Of a DNA stretch of 64,000 nt, positions 63,578-64,000 are shown in pieces. The DNA lies in NCBI RefSeq assembly GCF_900110345.1, contig NZ_FODJ01000013.1, forward strand, positions 35,543 to 99,542. The letters run 5' to 3'. A program made the translations under genes and the position numbers. The stretch is from Amphibacillus marinus. GTDB lineage: Bacteria > Bacillota > Bacilli > Bacillales > Amphibacillaceae. The notes under the pieces are model-generated. The model did no database searches. It was not told where the DNA came from and worked only from the letters and a program-made list of their open reading frames with translations. Numbering within the stretch: position 1 is the stretch's first letter; each line of letters begins with the position of its first letter.

Positions 63578-63659
63578 AAATGATCTCCTTTTCTCCTTCT
63601 TCTTTCTATCTAGTTTACCATGTTTTAATCAATTAATAAAAAAACACGAAATTACCTTT

Positions 63660-64000
63660 TGAACTGCCCCCTGTCAAGTAGACAGTGGAAATAATAAAAA
63701 AGATTTATGCGGCCATCGCTCTATATTCCATAGGGCTAAGGCCGTTTAATCTTTTTTGGTATCTTTCATGATTATAAAAATGGATGTACGCATCTATCGC
63801 GGTAGTAAGTTCCTCAAATGTCTTATATTTATGTAAATAATACTTCTCACATTTCAGTGTCCCAAAAAAGGACTCCATGGGTCCATTATCAATACAACGA
63901 CCCACTCGTGACATGCTTTGTGTCATCTTTGCCGCATCTAGCTTACGTTTGAAGCCTTTAGAGGTATATTGGAATCCACGGTCACTATGGATAAGAGGGT
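63660..64000 (-). mobile_element. IS3-family insertion sequence, one end in the window
   Basis: The terminal repeat begins TGAACTGCCCCCTGTCAAGT (63660), a common IS3/IS150-type end. The transposase frame runs off the window. Insertion lies downstream of the start of polA, in the region upstream of its promoter. Confidence 0.88.
63705..64000 (-). CDS. IS3-family transposase OrfB, C-terminal part
   Basis: Read on the minus strand from the window edge: IHSDRGFQYTS carries the second Asp of the DDE triad, and NGPMESFFGTLKCEKYY carries the Glu. It ends RLNGLSPMEYRAM. The track's ATG start is internal; the gene continues beyond 64000. An intact copy is likely but unproven. Confidence 0.92.
   Translation of the reverse strand, partial: PLIHSDRGFQYTSKGFKRKLDAAKMTQSMSRVGRCIDNGPMESFFGTLKCEKYYLHKYKTFEELTTAIDAYIHFYNHERYQKRLNGLSPMEYRAMAA

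Overview
The window is a low-GC Firmicutes chromosome, most likely an endospore-forming Bacillaceae. Evidence: B. subtilis-like gene order (uvrC-yslB, trxA, mutS2-polX-cvpA-zapA, rnhC, pheST, sspI, infC-rpmI-rplT, thrS, ytxC-dnaI-dnaB-nrdR, speD, coaE-ytaF-mutM-polA), strong AGGAGG ribosome sites, two T-box leaders, and the sporulation markers sspI, ytaF and a gerE fragment. The sdhCAB and etfAB genes that I remember lying in these intervals in B. subtilis are absent. This would fit a fermentative genus such as Amphibacillus, but that is inference.

Positions 1 to about 22,870 are one integrated element whose left end lies outside the window. From left to right it holds: an Nmad2-type gene and a membrane-protein gene; a large serine recombinase; a minus-strand block of about 20 short, tightly coupled genes (11,125 to 2,863) that looks like a filamentous-phage (inovirus) morphogenesis module; a membrane-protein cargo gene; a ParM-like actin with a small partner and palindromic sites; SSB and a PrimPol/D5 helicase; divergent XRE regulators with 15-bp operators; and plus-strand cargo (Mrr-like nuclease, ImmA-like protease behind a LexA-like box, coiled-coil membrane protein, SIR2-domain protein). 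The morphogenesis block has a 55-aa coat-like protein, a strong terminator behind its gene, a large FN3 protein whose C-terminal anchor is itself a copy of the coat protein, a Pro-rich secreted protein, several 45-65 aa single-pass proteins, a Zot-like ATPase and an NlpC/P60 wall hydrolase.

The right end of the element cuts gerE after about codon 50 of roughly 74. The gerE fragment keeps a TTG start, a strong ribosome site and a perfect sigma-K promoter match. Together with the serine recombinase this suggests a sporulation-gene intervening element (like skin in sigK or SPbeta in spsM) made of filamentous-phage parts. This is the main candidate for a new system.

Positions 23,000 to 63,660 are mostly ordinary housekeeping chromosome. 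Additions are an LPxTG-type leucine-rich-repeat surface protein between pheS and the rRNA methylase gene, a GC-rich structured repeat near 41.4 kb, a frameshifted small gene near 34.1 kb, and a transposase relic near 47.2 kb. The window ends inside an IS3-family insertion sequence whose terminal repeat starts at 63,660. No rRNA, tRNA or CRISPR array was seen.
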